Assembly: GCA_036375165.1 (NCBI GenBank)
Contig: DASUSI010000132.1
Location: 1 to 43,867 of the forward strand
Length of the DNA stretch: 43,867 nucleotides
Direction of reading: 5' to 3'
Source of the DNA: WHSM01 sp036375165
GTDB lineage: Bacteria; Actinomycetota; Actinomycetes; Mycobacteriales; Micromonosporaceae
Position numbers and translations under genes: made by a program. Shown here in pieces: positions 15,129 to 23,620 of the stretch. How positions within the stretch are numbered: the first letter of the stretch is position 1; each line of letters starts with the position of its first letter. The notes below the pieces were generated by a model. That model saw only the letters and a program-made list of their open reading frames with translations, was not told the DNA's origin and did no database searches.

Positions 15129-16208
15129 GTGCCCAGCCGTCGGCGTCAACTGTCACGGGGTATGTCGACATCCATTCATGCCGTGTGGTGGTCTTGTGCC
15201 GTGTGGACGGCAAAGGTTGGTGGCGGCACGGCCCGGATCGATATCCGGGGTCAGCTTGCCGGCTGGTTTCTGGGGGTGGCCGGCGGCATGGGCATCAATG
15301 TGCTCAGTAACGACATCGGGTATCGGGGTGTGGTCGCCGCCCTGGCGGTCGGGATGGTGATCTCCGGGACGAACTGGCTGCTGCGGCTACCGTACCGGGC
15401 GCCGTGGGCCCGCGACGCTCCACCCATCCTGCTGGGGCTGGCCCTGGGCGCCGCTCTCGTGACCCTGGTCGATCCCCGTGGCTGGGCCGGTCCGGCCACC
15501 CTGATAGCGGTCGGGTTGGTCGCCGTCACCGTGTTCATCCTCACCGACCTCGCAACCGCCAGCCGTTTCCTGTTCGGCGCGGCGTTCATCGGCTTCGGTG
15601 TGGTGGCCATCGGCGTCGGCCTGGGGATGCTGCGCGAGAACGACCTCCTGGTCGGCGCGGCCGTCACCGGCGGCGCCGTGGCGGTGATCGGCTTCGGTGT
15701 GGCAGCGCTGCGCGAGAACAACCTCCTGTTCGGTGCGGCGGACATCGGCATCGGTGCGGCGCTCATCGCCCTCGGTGTGGCAGCGCTGCGTGCGAACAAC
15801 CTCCTGTTGGGTGTGGCGTTCGTCGGCTTAGGTGTGGCGCTCATCTGCGCTGGCTTGGCGAGGCTGTGCGAGAGCAGGCTCCTGTTCGGTGCCGCGCTTA
15901 TCGGCATCGGTCCGGCGGCCATGGGCGTCGGCGTGGCCGTGCTGCTGCTAGATGGTGGCCTGCTGTTCGGTGCGGCGCTTATCGGCATCGGGGTGGCGGG
16001 CATCGCCATCGGGGTGGCGATACTTTTCGAAAACGACCTCCTGCTGGGCGTGGGGCTCATCATCGTCGGCGTGGGGGCTAACGGCATCGGGGTGGCGAGG
16101 CTGCTCGAAAACGACCTCATGTTCGGCGCGGCGGCCATCGGTGCCAGCGCGGCGATCATCGGCTTCGGCATGGCCTTTCTGCACGTCCGTAGCCGGGTAC
16201 GCCGCTAG
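15129..16208 (+). CDS. Membrane protein of eight 26-residue tandem repeats
   Basis: The 359-residue protein begins with a short leader and hydrophobic segments (GWFLGVAGGMGINVLSND, LLGLALGAALVTLVD and LIAVGLVAVTVFIL). From residue 147 it consists of eight tandem repeats with the consensus LLFGAALIGIGVAxIxxGVA followed by xLxENx. The repeats start at bases 15567, 15645, 15723, 15801, 15879, 15960, 16038 and 16116; all are 78 bp except the fifth, which is 81 bp. Each repeat gives one hydrophobic glycine-rich stretch ending in an acidic/Asn turn. I recognise no family. The start is uncertain: GTG 15129 has GGGGAAG upstream, and ATG 15162 is an alternative. Confidence 0.78.
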   Translation: MPSRRRQLSRGMSTSIHAVWWSCAVWTAKVGGGTARIDIRGQLAGWFLGVAGGMGINVLSNDIGYRGVVAALAVGMVISGTNWLLRLPYRAPWARDAPPILLGLALGAALVTLVDPRGWAGPATLIAVGLVAVTVFILTDLATASRFLFGAAFIGFGVVAIGVGLGMLRENDLLVGAAVTGGAVAVIGFGVAALRENNLLFGAADIGIGAALIALGVAALRANNLLLGVAFVGLGVALICAGLARLCESRLLFGAALIGIGPAAMGVGVAVLLLDGGLLFGAALIGIGVAGIAIGVAILFENDLLLGVGLIIVGVGANGIGVARLLENDLMFGAAAIGASAAIIGFGMAFLHVRSRVRR

Positions 16209-16227
16209 CACGGACTCAGGCCCAGGA

Positions 16228-18192
16228 TCAGCTCGCAGCCCGCGACCGCGCCAAGGCTTCGAACGCGGCCAGCGACTCCGGATTGGACAGTGCCCCTTTC
16301 GCGGCGGCCCGGTCGGCCGGCGTACCGGCCAGGATCTTCTTCACCGGCACCTCCAGCTTCTTCCCGGACAGCGTGCGCGGCACCCCGCGTACCTGATAGA
16401 TCTCATCCGGTACGTGACGCGGCGACAGACCCGACCGCAACGCGCCCCCGATCCGCTGCCGCAGCCCGTCGTCCAGGTCCACGCCGTCCCGCAGCGCCAC
16501 GAACAGCAGCAACTCCCCCGATCCGCCCGCCGGATCCTCCAGATGGATCACCAGCGAGTCGACCACCTCGTCGAAGCTCTCCACCACGGAGTAGAACTCA
16601 GCGGTGCCCAGCCGCACCCCGCCCCGGTTCAGGGTGGCGTCAGAACGCCCGGTGATCACACAACTGCCACGCGACGTGAACGTGATCCAGTCGCCGTGCC
16701 GCCACACCCCCGGGAACACGTCGAAGTACGCCTCCCGGTAGCGCTCCCCGGACTCGTCGCCCCAAAAACCCACCGGCATCGACGGCATCGGCTCGGTGAT
16801 CACCAGCTCACCCAGCTCACCGACCACCGGCTTGCCGTCCGCCGAGAACGCCTCCACCTTCGCGCCGAGACACCGGCCGGAGATCTCGCCCTCGTACACC
16901 GGCAACAGCGGGGCACCGCCCACGAACCCGGTGCACAGGTCCGTACCCCCGGAGAACGACATCAGCGGAATGTCGGGCCGGACGTTCTCGTACACCCAGC
17001 GGAACCCCTCGGGCGGCAACGGCGCACCGGTCGACCCGACGCCGCGCAACGCGGACAGGTCCGCGACCTCCCGGGGCACCACCCCTTCCTTGCGGCAGGC
17101 CAGCAGGAACGGCGCGGAGGTGCCGAAGTACGTCATGCCCGCCTCGGCGGCGAGCCGCCACATCGCACCCAGGTCCGGCTTGGCGGGGTCGCCGTCGAAC
17201 ATCACCACCGCGCTGCCCACCGTGAGCCCGGAGATCAGGTAGTTCCACATCATCCAGCCGGTGGTGGTGAACCAGAAGAACCGGTCCGCCGGGCCCAGGT
17301 CCATGTGCAACGCGAGCCCCTTCAGGTGCTCCAGCAGCACTCCGCCGTGGCCGTGCACGATCGGTTTCGGCAACCCCGTGGTGCCCGAGGAGTACAGCAC
17401 GTACAGCGGGTGGTCGAACGGGACCGGCTCGAATTCCAACGGCTCGTGCTCGGCCAGCAGACCCTGCCACGGGATCGCGTCCGGCACCCGTTCCCTGAGG
17501 TAGGTCAACCCCACCAGATGCCGTACGGACGGCAACGCGGCCCGGATCTCCTCGATCTCGTCCAGCCGGGAGATCGCCTTGCCGCCGTACCGGTAGCCGT
17601 CCGCCGCCACGAGCACCTTCGGCTCGATCTGCCGCCACCGGTCACACACACTGCGGGTGCCGAACTCCGGCGCGCAGGAGGAGAACACCGCGCCCAGGCT
17701 GGCCGTGGCCAGCATCAGCACCAGGGTCTCCGGGATGTTCGGCAGGTACGCCGCCACCCGGTCGCCCTGGCGTACCCCCAGCTCCCGCAGCCCGGCGCGG
17801 GCGCGCGCCACCTGCTCCCGCAACTCGGCGGCGGTCAACTGCACCGGGTCCCGGGTCTGGGAGTGGCTGACCACCATCACGGTGTCGGCACCGGCCCCGG
17901 GCATCCGCAGCATGTGCTCGGCGTAGTTCAGGGTCGCGCCGGGGAACCACTGTGCCCCCGGCATCCGGCGGTGCCGCAACACTTCGGTGTACGGAGTGTG
18001 CGCGATCACACCGAAGTAGTCCCACACCGACGACCAGAAACCGGCGAGGTCCTCGACCGACCACTGCCACAGGTCCTCGTACCGGTCGAAGTTCAGCCCA
18101 CGGTGCTCGGCCAGCCAGCGAAGGAAGTCGCCGATCCGGGACCTGTCCCGCACGTCTGCGGGAGGTTTCCACAGCACCTCACCGGTAGCCAT
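16228..18192 (-). CDS. Acetoacetyl-CoA synthetase (acetoacetate-CoA ligase)
   Basis: The 654-residue enzyme is expected to convert acetoacetate, ATP and CoA to acetoacetyl-CoA, feeding ketone bodies or polyhydroxybutyrate products into acyl-CoA metabolism. It shows the ANL-superfamily motifs: YSSGTTGLPKPIVHGHGG (phosphate loop), TTTGWMMWNYLISGL, GRSDATLNRGGVRLGTAEFY and, near the C terminus, SGKKLEVPVKKI with the catalytic lysine. An acetyl-CoA-synthetase N-terminal domain precedes them. The length and N terminus (LWKPPADVRDRSRIGDFLRW) are those of acetoacetyl-CoA synthetases. ATG 18192 is chosen because GGAAGGAG lies five bases upstream; the open frame extends much further but is not coding there. 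The thioesterase gene lies 134 bases upstream on the same strand. Confidence 0.93.
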   Translation of the reverse strand: MATGEVLWKPPADVRDRSRIGDFLRWLAEHRGLNFDRYEDLWQWSVEDLAGFWSSVWDYFGVIAHTPYTEVLRHRRMPGAQWFPGATLNYAEHMLRMPGAGADTVMVVSHSQTRDPVQLTAAELREQVARARAGLRELGVRQGDRVAAYLPNIPETLVLMLATASLGAVFSSCAPEFGTRSVCDRWRQIEPKVLVAADGYRYGGKAISRLDEIEEIRAALPSVRHLVGLTYLRERVPDAIPWQGLLAEHEPLEFEPVPFDHPLYVLYSSGTTGLPKPIVHGHGGVLLEHLKGLALHMDLGPADRFFWFTTTGWMMWNYLISGLTVGSAVVMFDGDPAKPDLGAMWRLAAEAGMTYFGTSAPFLLACRKEGVVPREVADLSALRGVGSTGAPLPPEGFRWVYENVRPDIPLMSFSGGTDLCTGFVGGAPLLPVYEGEISGRCLGAKVEAFSADGKPVVGELGELVITEPMPSMPVGFWGDESGERYREAYFDVFPGVWRHGDWITFTSRGSCVITGRSDATLNRGGVRLGTAEFYSVVESFDEVVDSLVIHLEDPAGGSGELLLFVALRDGVDLDDGLRQRIGGALRSGLSPRHVPDEIYQVRGVPRTLSGKKLEVPVKKILAGTPADRAAAKGALSNPESLAAFEALARSRAAS

Positions 18193-18326
18193 CGCGCTCC
18201 TTCCTACCTGGCCGTCCTGGGATCTGGGACGCCGACCATCTTGCCCGCTGCCCCGGAAGGGCGCACCTGTCCCGCCACCCCATATTCCAGGTGTCCCCGA
18301 TGTGGCCCCACCCCTCGACGGCGGGC

Positions 18327-18854
18327 TCACCGAGCGTTGCGCGGTTCCCGGGAGGACAGGATGGCCGCCCGCCGCGCCAGCCGGTGCTCCCGGCGGATCT
18401 CGGCCTCCCGGAACCGCCGGAAGTCCTCGGCCGTCTCCGGACGCACCGCCGGGACCGGCCGGGGCCTGCCGGCCGGGTCCACGGCCACGAAGACCACGTA
18501 CGCCGTCGCCACCCGTACCGGATCGGTGCCGGCCTGGTCCCAGCGCTCGGCGAGCACCCGCACCCCCACTTCCATCGAACTGGTGCCGGTCCAGTTCACC
18601 TGAGCGTGCGCGTACCCGAGATCCCCCACCCGGACCGGTTCCAGGAACACGATCTCGTCGATCGCCGCGGTCACCGCGTTGCCGCCGGAGTGTCGCGCCG
18701 CCACCGCAGCCGCGGCGTCGTCCATCAGCTTCATGACCACACCACCGTGCACGGTGCCGTACAGGTTCACGTCGAGCGCCGACATGATGTGACTGAGGGT
18801 TATTCGGGAAAACGATGTCGGCTTGTTTCCGGGACCCACGGGCTTCTCGCTCAT
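18327..18854 (-). CDS. Acyl-CoA thioesterase (hotdog fold, YciA/BFIT type)
   Basis: The 175-residue protein hydrolyses acyl-CoA thioesters. It has a single hotdog domain: LSHIMSALDVNLYGTVHGGV, VMKLMDDAAAAVAARHSGGN, then AAIDEIVFLEPVRVGDL and VGVRVLAERWDQAGTDPVRV. The N-x-x-G-x-x-HGG pattern and the following MDDAA contain the usual catalytic Asn/Asp region. A charged C-terminal helix (ETAEDFRRFREAEIRREHRL) is typical of this branch. There is no obvious ribosome site, so the transcript may be leaderless. It is divergent from the small membrane protein gene, with 56 bases between the two starts, and may be coregulated with the acetoacetyl-CoA synthetase downstream. Confidence 0.92.
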   Translation of the reverse strand: MSEKPVGPGNKPTSFSRITLSHIMSALDVNLYGTVHGGVVMKLMDDAAAAVAARHSGGNAVTAAIDEIVFLEPVRVGDLGYAHAQVNWTGTSSMEVGVRVLAERWDQAGTDPVRVATAYVVFVAVDPAGRPRPVPAVRPETAEDFRRFREAEIRREHRLARRAAILSSREPRNAR

Positions 18855-18910
18855 AGCCAGAGACGGTACGGTGCCAAACGGACCAATTCCGAGTGGAAAG
18901 GCGCACTGGA

Positions 18911-19573
18911 GTGCGACATTTGATCAGTTTGCTGCTCGGCCTGGTGATCGCGCCCGCGGTCTGGATCGCCGCCGGCCTCGGCCAGGCCAAACTCATCCAA
19001 GCCACCGACAGCGGACTCACTCTCCGTGGTGCCACTGTTCCACTCGTTGCGCTGGCAGCCGCCGGACTGGTCTTCGGCGTGATCGCCACCACCCGGGTCT
19101 CGCCAGCCGGACCGCTGACCGCCGGGCTGTTGATCGTCGGCATCCAGGTGGCCTACCTGGCACGCCCCGAGCGAATCACCGAACTGCTGCCGGAGGAGAT
19201 CCTCGGCACGCAGGACGTACTCACCCTGCCGGCCGCCACCGGCCTCGGCGCGGTCCTCGGCGTGGGCCTGATGGTCGCGATATTCAGTCTCGGTCGCTGG
19301 CGCAACTGGCCCTACGACGACTCGCCCTCCTACGCGTTCCTCGGGGACAGCGGCCCGGTCGGCGCGGCCACACCGTCCGCCGCGCGCAAGGCGTACGGCG
19401 ACGAGTCGACCAGTTCGTTCTCCACGGTCTCGGACGAGACCACCCACAGCCTGGCCGGAGCCTCCACCGGTACGGACTCCACGTCCAATTGGTCCGAGGG
19501 ACCGGCATGGCGGCGCAGCGAAACCGACTCAGAACCCGGCAGGAGCACCTGGACCCCGCCACGCCTGCGCTGA
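18911..19573 (+). CDS. Four-helix membrane protein with Ser/Thr-rich cytoplasmic tail
   Basis: The 220-residue protein begins MRHLISLLLGLVIAPAVWIA, a membrane segment that may be uncleaved. Further segments are VPLVALAAAGLVFGVIA, AGPLTAGLLIVGIQVAYLA and GLGAVLGVGLMVAIFSLG. From about residue 140 a hydrophilic tail rich in Ser, Thr and Pro follows (STSSFSTVSDETTHSLAG). GTG 18911 is preferred, with AAAGG nine bases upstream, over GTG 18893. No domain is recognised. The Ser/Thr-rich tail could be a phosphorylation target, which is speculation. Confidence 0.8.
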   Translation: MRHLISLLLGLVIAPAVWIAAGLGQAKLIQATDSGLTLRGATVPLVALAAAGLVFGVIATTRVSPAGPLTAGLLIVGIQVAYLARPERITELLPEEILGTQDVLTLPAATGLGAVLGVGLMVAIFSLGRWRNWPYDDSPSYAFLGDSGPVGAATPSAARKAYGDESTSSFSTVSDETTHSLAGASTGTDSTSNWSEGPAWRRSETDSEPGRSTWTPPRLR

Positions 19574-19608
19574 TCCGCCCGACGTGACCACTGGTCGACC
19601 TGGACCGG

Positions 19609-20424
19609 CTATCGCTTCACGCCGACCCCCACGATGGTGGCTGATCGGTCCGGCTCATCCCTGAAGGTGTCGTTGAGGGAGTCGGGTCGCCATTCCGGCG
19701 CGAACACGATGCCGGGCTCGATGAGGTCGAATCCATCGAACATCCGGGTGATCTCCGCGCGGCCCCGCATCGTCGTCGGAATCTTGCTGCGGACGCCCGC
19801 CTGCACTCCCGCCTTGGTCTGATCCCCGGTGCTGCTCTCCATGGTGCCGTGGGAGATCGCCAGGTAACTGCCCGGGACGATGGCATCGCGATAGGTGCGG
19901 ACGAGTTCCAGTGGATGGTCCTCATCGGATATGTAGTGCAGCACGGTGAGCATCAACACGCCGACCGGTTGGCTGAAGTCGATCACTGACCGTACCGTGG
20001 GGTCTTCGAGGATTCCGGTCGCGTTCCGTACGTCGGCCCGGATCGCGGCGGCTCGGTCGTTGTCCGCCAGGATCGCATTGCTGTGGGTCACCGCGACCGG
20101 GTCCACGTCCACGTAGACGATCCGGGACTCGGGGGCGGCCCGTTGCGCGATCTCGTGGACGTTTCCCACGGTCGGGATCCCTGACCCCATGTCCAGGAAC
20201 TGACGGATCCCGGCATCCGCGAGAACCCGCACCACCCGGCGAAGGAATGATCGGTTTGCTCGGTGGATCAGGGGAAGGTCGGGCATGGCCTGGTTGACCT
20301 GTTCGGCGACCGCCCGATCCACCGCGAAATTGTGCGACCCACCGAGGTTGTAGTCATAGATCCTCGCCGCACTCGGCAGCGTGAAATCCACATCGGCAGC
20401 GGCGGCCCAGTCAGCGTTGGTCAT
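19609..20424 (-). CDS. SAM-dependent methyltransferase, DUF574 (Methyltransf_19) family
   Basis: The 271-residue protein opens with the family hallmark SAARIYDYNLGGSHNFAVDR. A Rossmann core follows with FLDMGSGIPTVGNVHEIAQ (SAM-binding glycines), RIVYVDVDPVAVTHSNAIL and DFSQPVGVLMLTVLHYISD. A later stretch reads GFDLIEPGIVFAPEWRPD. The family is greatly expanded in actinobacteria with largely unknown substrates. ATG 20424 is chosen, with GGGGAGA upstream. It appears to be a single-gene unit, followed at once by the convergent membrane protein gene. Confidence 0.93.
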   Translation of the reverse strand: MTNADWAAAADVDFTLPSAARIYDYNLGGSHNFAVDRAVAEQVNQAMPDLPLIHRANRSFLRRVVRVLADAGIRQFLDMGSGIPTVGNVHEIAQRAAPESRIVYVDVDPVAVTHSNAILADNDRAAAIRADVRNATGILEDPTVRSVIDFSQPVGVLMLTVLHYISDEDHPLELVRTYRDAIVPGSYLAISHGTMESSTGDQTKAGVQAGVRSKIPTTMRGRAEITRMFDGFDLIEPGIVFAPEWRPDSLNDTFRDEPDRSATIVGVGVKR

Positions 20425-20600
20425 GATTCGCGATCTCCCCAGCAGACCGGAGCCGGGGGGCACCCGACTCCGGTAATTGATTGCCCCCGTGACGGATTGT
20501 AGACGAACCCTGGCAACGGGTCATCTGGTCCGGACGTGCCAGCAGTCCCAACCCCCAGCAACAGATTCGGCTGGGTTGACCGAAACGCAGGTCAGGGCAC

Positions 20601-21767
20601 CTATCGCAGCAGATGGCGGGCGGCCACCACGCGCTGGATCTGATTGGTGCCCTCGTAGATCTGGGTGATCTTGGCGTCCCGCATCATGCGCTCCACCGGG
20701 AAGTCCTTTGTGTAGCCATACCCGCCGAGAAGCTGGACCGCGTCGGTGGTGACCTCCATCGCGACATCCGACGCGAAGCACTTTCCGGCGGCACCGAAGA
20801 ACGTCAGATCCGACTCACCACGCTCCGACTTCGCAGCGGCCACGTACGTGAGCTGCCGCGCCGCCTCAAGCTTGATCGCCATGTCGGCGAGCATGAACTG
20901 GATCCCCTGGAAATCGGCCACCCGCTGACCGAACTGGCGGCGCTCCTTGACGTACCCCACCGCGAAGTCCAGGGCACCCTGGGCGATCCCCACCGCCTGG
21001 GCCGCGATGGTGACCCGGGTGTGGTCGAGGGTTCGCAAGGCGATTTTGAATCCTTCACCGGGCTCGCCGATCATCCGGGACGCCGGGATCCGTACGTTGT
21101 CGAAATAGACCTCGCGGGTGGGCGAGCCCTTGATGCCGAGCTTGCGCTCCGGCGCGCCGAAACTCACCCCGAGGTCCGACTTGTCCACCACAAACGCGGT
21201 GATGCCCTTGCTGCGGGCGGTCGGGTCGGTCACCGCGAAGACCGTGTAGAACTCGCTGACCCCGGCATTGGTGATCCACCGCTTCGCCCCGTTGAGCACG
21301 TAGTACTCGCCGTCGCGCTCGGCGCGGGTCCGCATCGCCGCCGCGTCACTGCCCGCCTCCGGCTCGGACAGGCAGTACGAGAACATTCCCTCGCCACGCG
21401 CCACCGGAGGCAGGTACCGCCGCTTGACCTCCTCCGAGCCGGCGAGCAGCAGCGGCAGGGTGCCCAGCTTGTTCACGGCGGGGATCAAAGATGTGGACGC
21501 GCAGACCCGCGCCACCTCCTCGATCACGATCGCGGTGGCGAGCGCGTCGGCCCCGGCTCCCCCGTACTCCTCGGGGATGTGCGGAGCGTGGAAGTCCGAG
21601 GCCCGCAGCGCGTCGTACCCGGCCTGCGGGAACGTGGCGGTTTCATCCGCCTCGGCGGCGTACGGGGCGACCTTGGCCTCACAGACGGCGCGAACCGCCT
21701 CCCGGACCGCCTGGTGTTCCTCTGGGAGCTGATAGACGTCGAAATCCCCGGTCGAGAACTCGGCCAC
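20601..21767 (-). CDS. Acyl-CoA dehydrogenase (FadE25-like)
   Basis: The 388-residue flavoenzyme oxidises acyl-CoA to 2-enoyl-CoA. It shows YCLSEPEAGSDAAAMRTRAE (FAD/substrate loop), WITNAGVSEFYTVFAVTD, RRQFGQRVADFQGIQFMLAD and, at the C-terminal end, KITQIYEGTNQIQRVV. The E of YEGT is the catalytic base of short-chain and medium-chain enzymes. The start is GTG 21767 with GGGAGG five bases upstream; the longer open frame is not coding. In mycobacteria the orthologue fadE25 lies next to purE, purK, gtrA and accD5, and here it lies in the same neighbourhood but separated by about 7 kb. Confidence 0.94.
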   Translation of the reverse strand: MAEFSTGDFDVYQLPEEHQAVREAVRAVCEAKVAPYAAEADETATFPQAGYDALRASDFHAPHIPEEYGGAGADALATAIVIEEVARVCASTSLIPAVNKLGTLPLLLAGSEEVKRRYLPPVARGEGMFSYCLSEPEAGSDAAAMRTRAERDGEYYVLNGAKRWITNAGVSEFYTVFAVTDPTARSKGITAFVVDKSDLGVSFGAPERKLGIKGSPTREVYFDNVRIPASRMIGEPGEGFKIALRTLDHTRVTIAAQAVGIAQGALDFAVGYVKERRQFGQRVADFQGIQFMLADMAIKLEAARQLTYVAAAKSERGESDLTFFGAAGKCFASDVAMEVTTDAVQLLGGYGYTKDFPVERMMRDAKITQIYEGTNQIQRVVAARHLLR

Positions 21768-21863
21768 GTGACCTCCCAAGCTGAACCGTGATTCAGGAAG
21801 CACAATACCGGTGAGTAACAGCCTCAGCCGCCTCAGGCATCGTGGGATCGGACACTCCACCCC

Positions 21864-21879
21864 GTACCCGGACGGGTAC
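21864..21879. promoter_or_regulatory. Inverted repeat in the divergent acyl-CoA dehydrogenase/ugd promoter gap
   Basis: GTACCC-GGAC-GGGTAC is a perfect 6-bp inverted repeat in the 304-base gap between two divergent genes. It could be an operator. Nothing else in this gap stands out, and no promoter hexamers could be assigned with confidence. Confidence 0.3.
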
Positions 21880-22071
21880 CACGGCAAGCCAGCCAGGTAT
21901 GCCAAGGTCCCCGAGCTGGGTAGAGAAAGTTCACCGGTCACCGCAGCGGCTATTCTCCACCCGAGGTGCGCAGCGGCCCGCATGCCCAGTTCAGCAGCCA
22001 CCACCGGTGCGGCGACATGACCGGCGCCGGTCCAGAAGTCGACACCGCCCCCTGTCCGGAGGAGTCCAGGC

Positions 22072-23508
22072 GTGACTGTCCAGTACCCGAGTACCTCGCC
22101 GGTCCAGCCACACGCTCCGGCGGTGCCGCCGTCCGGGGCACCGCGGCCACGGTTGACCTTCGTGGGGACCGGCTACCTCGGCGCGACACACGCGATCTGC
22201 ATGGCAGAGCTGGGGTACGAGGTCCTCGGCTGCGACGTCGACGAAGCGAAGATCGCCAGGCTGGCAGCCGGTGAGGTGCCGTTCCACGAACCAGGGCTGG
22301 ACGACCTGCTGCGCCGCAACCTGTCCACCGGCCGGTTGCGGTTCACCACCGACTACACCGAGACCGCGCGATTCGGGGACGTGCATTTCATCTGCGTCGG
22401 TACGCCGCAGCGCCCAGAAGGAATGAACGCCGACCTCACGTACGTGGAGCAGGCGATCCTGGACCTGGCCCCGCACCTGCACCGCAGGGCGCTCGTGGTC
22501 GGCAAGTCCACGGTTCCGGTCGGCACCGCGTCCTGGGTGGAGGATGTCGTGACCCGGCACGCGCCCGCCGGTTCCGATGTGGAAGTGGCGTGGAGCCCGG
22601 AGTTCCTCCGGGAAGGCTTCGCGGTGGAGGACGTGATCCGCCCCGACCGGGTCGTTTTCGGGGTACGCAGCGAGTGGGCCCGCGCGATGCTCTACGCGGC
22701 GTACAAAGGCGTGTTCGAACTGGCCGCCGCGGAGGACCGGGAGGTCCCGGTGGTGGTCACCGACTTCGCCACGGCCGAGCTGGTGAAAGTCGCGGCGAAC
22801 GCGTACCTGGCCACGAAAATCTCGTTCATCAACGCGATGGCGGAGATCTGCGAGGCCGCCAGTGCCGACGTCACGCTGCTCGCCAGGGCGATCGGGTACG
22901 ACGCCCGGATCGGCAAGGCGTTCCTGCGGTCCGGGATCGGGTTCGGCGGCGGCTGCCTGCCCAAGGACATCCGGGCGTTCCAGGCCCGTGCCCAGGAACT
23001 CGGCGTCGGCGAGGCGCTGCGGTTCCTGCACGAGGTCGACCTGATCAACCAGCGCCGCCGTGCCAGAGTGCTCCAGCTCGCCTCCGAACTGCTCGACCGA
23101 CCGTCGGGACCGGCCGGCCCCGACCTGTCCGGGGTGCCCGTCGCGGTGCTCGGCACCACGTTCAAGCCCAACACCGACGACGTCCGCGACTCCCCGGCCC
23201 TGGCCATCACCCGGATGCTGCACAAGGCCGGAGCCGAGGTCACCGTGTACGACCCGGAGGGCATGGAGCACGCCCGCCGGGAACTGCCCGACGTGTCGTA
23301 CGCGAAAACCCTGACCGAGGCGGTCACCGGCGCGGAACTGGTGTGCGTCCTGGTGGCGTGGGAGGAGTTCCGCCACGCCAACCCGCACGCCCTGGCCGAA
23401 CTCGTCGCCGGCCGCCGGGTCATCGACGGCATGAACTCCCTCGACCCGGTGGTGTGGACCAGCGCCGGCTGGAGCTACCGGGCCATGGGCCGGCCCACCG
23501 TCTCCTGA
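22072..23508 (+). CDS. UDP-glucose 6-dehydrogenase
   Basis: The 478-residue protein oxidises UDP-glucose to UDP-glucuronate using two NAD+, supplying wall or exopolysaccharide precursors. The N-terminal NAD domain has LTFVGTGYLGATHAICMAEL. KSTVPVGTASWVEDVV, WSPEFLREGFAVEDVIRPDR and NAYLATKISFINAMAEIC follow. The catalytic cysteine lies in IGFGGGCLPKDIRAFQ. The C-terminal UDP-binding domain has LGTTFKPNTDDVRDSPALAI. A proline-rich leader of about 26 residues precedes the Rossmann fold. The GTG start has GGAGGAG upstream. Other nucleotide-sugar dehydrogenases share these motifs, but the overall match is to the UDP-glucose type. Confidence 0.93.
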   Translation: MTVQYPSTSPVQPHAPAVPPSGAPRPRLTFVGTGYLGATHAICMAELGYEVLGCDVDEAKIARLAAGEVPFHEPGLDDLLRRNLSTGRLRFTTDYTETARFGDVHFICVGTPQRPEGMNADLTYVEQAILDLAPHLHRRALVVGKSTVPVGTASWVEDVVTRHAPAGSDVEVAWSPEFLREGFAVEDVIRPDRVVFGVRSEWARAMLYAAYKGVFELAAAEDREVPVVVTDFATAELVKVAANAYLATKISFINAMAEICEAASADVTLLARAIGYDARIGKAFLRSGIGFGGGCLPKDIRAFQARAQELGVGEALRFLHEVDLINQRRRARVLQLASELLDRPSGPAGPDLSGVPVAVLGTTFKPNTDDVRDSPALAITRMLHKAGAEVTVYDPEGMEHARRELPDVSYAKTLTEAVTGAELVCVLVAWEEFRHANPHALAELVAGRRVIDGMNSLDPVVWTSAGWSYRAMGRPTVS

Positions 23509-23620
23509 GTACAAATCCCTGGTACGACCAGCCCCGGATGCGGGGACTTCTACTCATGTCAGCACTCGACACGGTCCGGAATCCTGACGGTAGGAAGCCC
23601 ACTTGCCGAAGGGCCGTTCG

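Noticed and set aside
15952..18603. 883-codon plus-strand frame opposite acetoacetyl-CoA synthetase
   Set aside because: It is an antisense shadow of the real gene with low-complexity Arg/His/Gln composition and no recognisable domain.
18193..19143. N-terminal extension of the acetoacetyl-CoA synthetase frame
   Set aside because: The extra residues overlap the thioesterase gene on the same strand in another frame and show no domain; GGAAGGAG marks the start at 18192.
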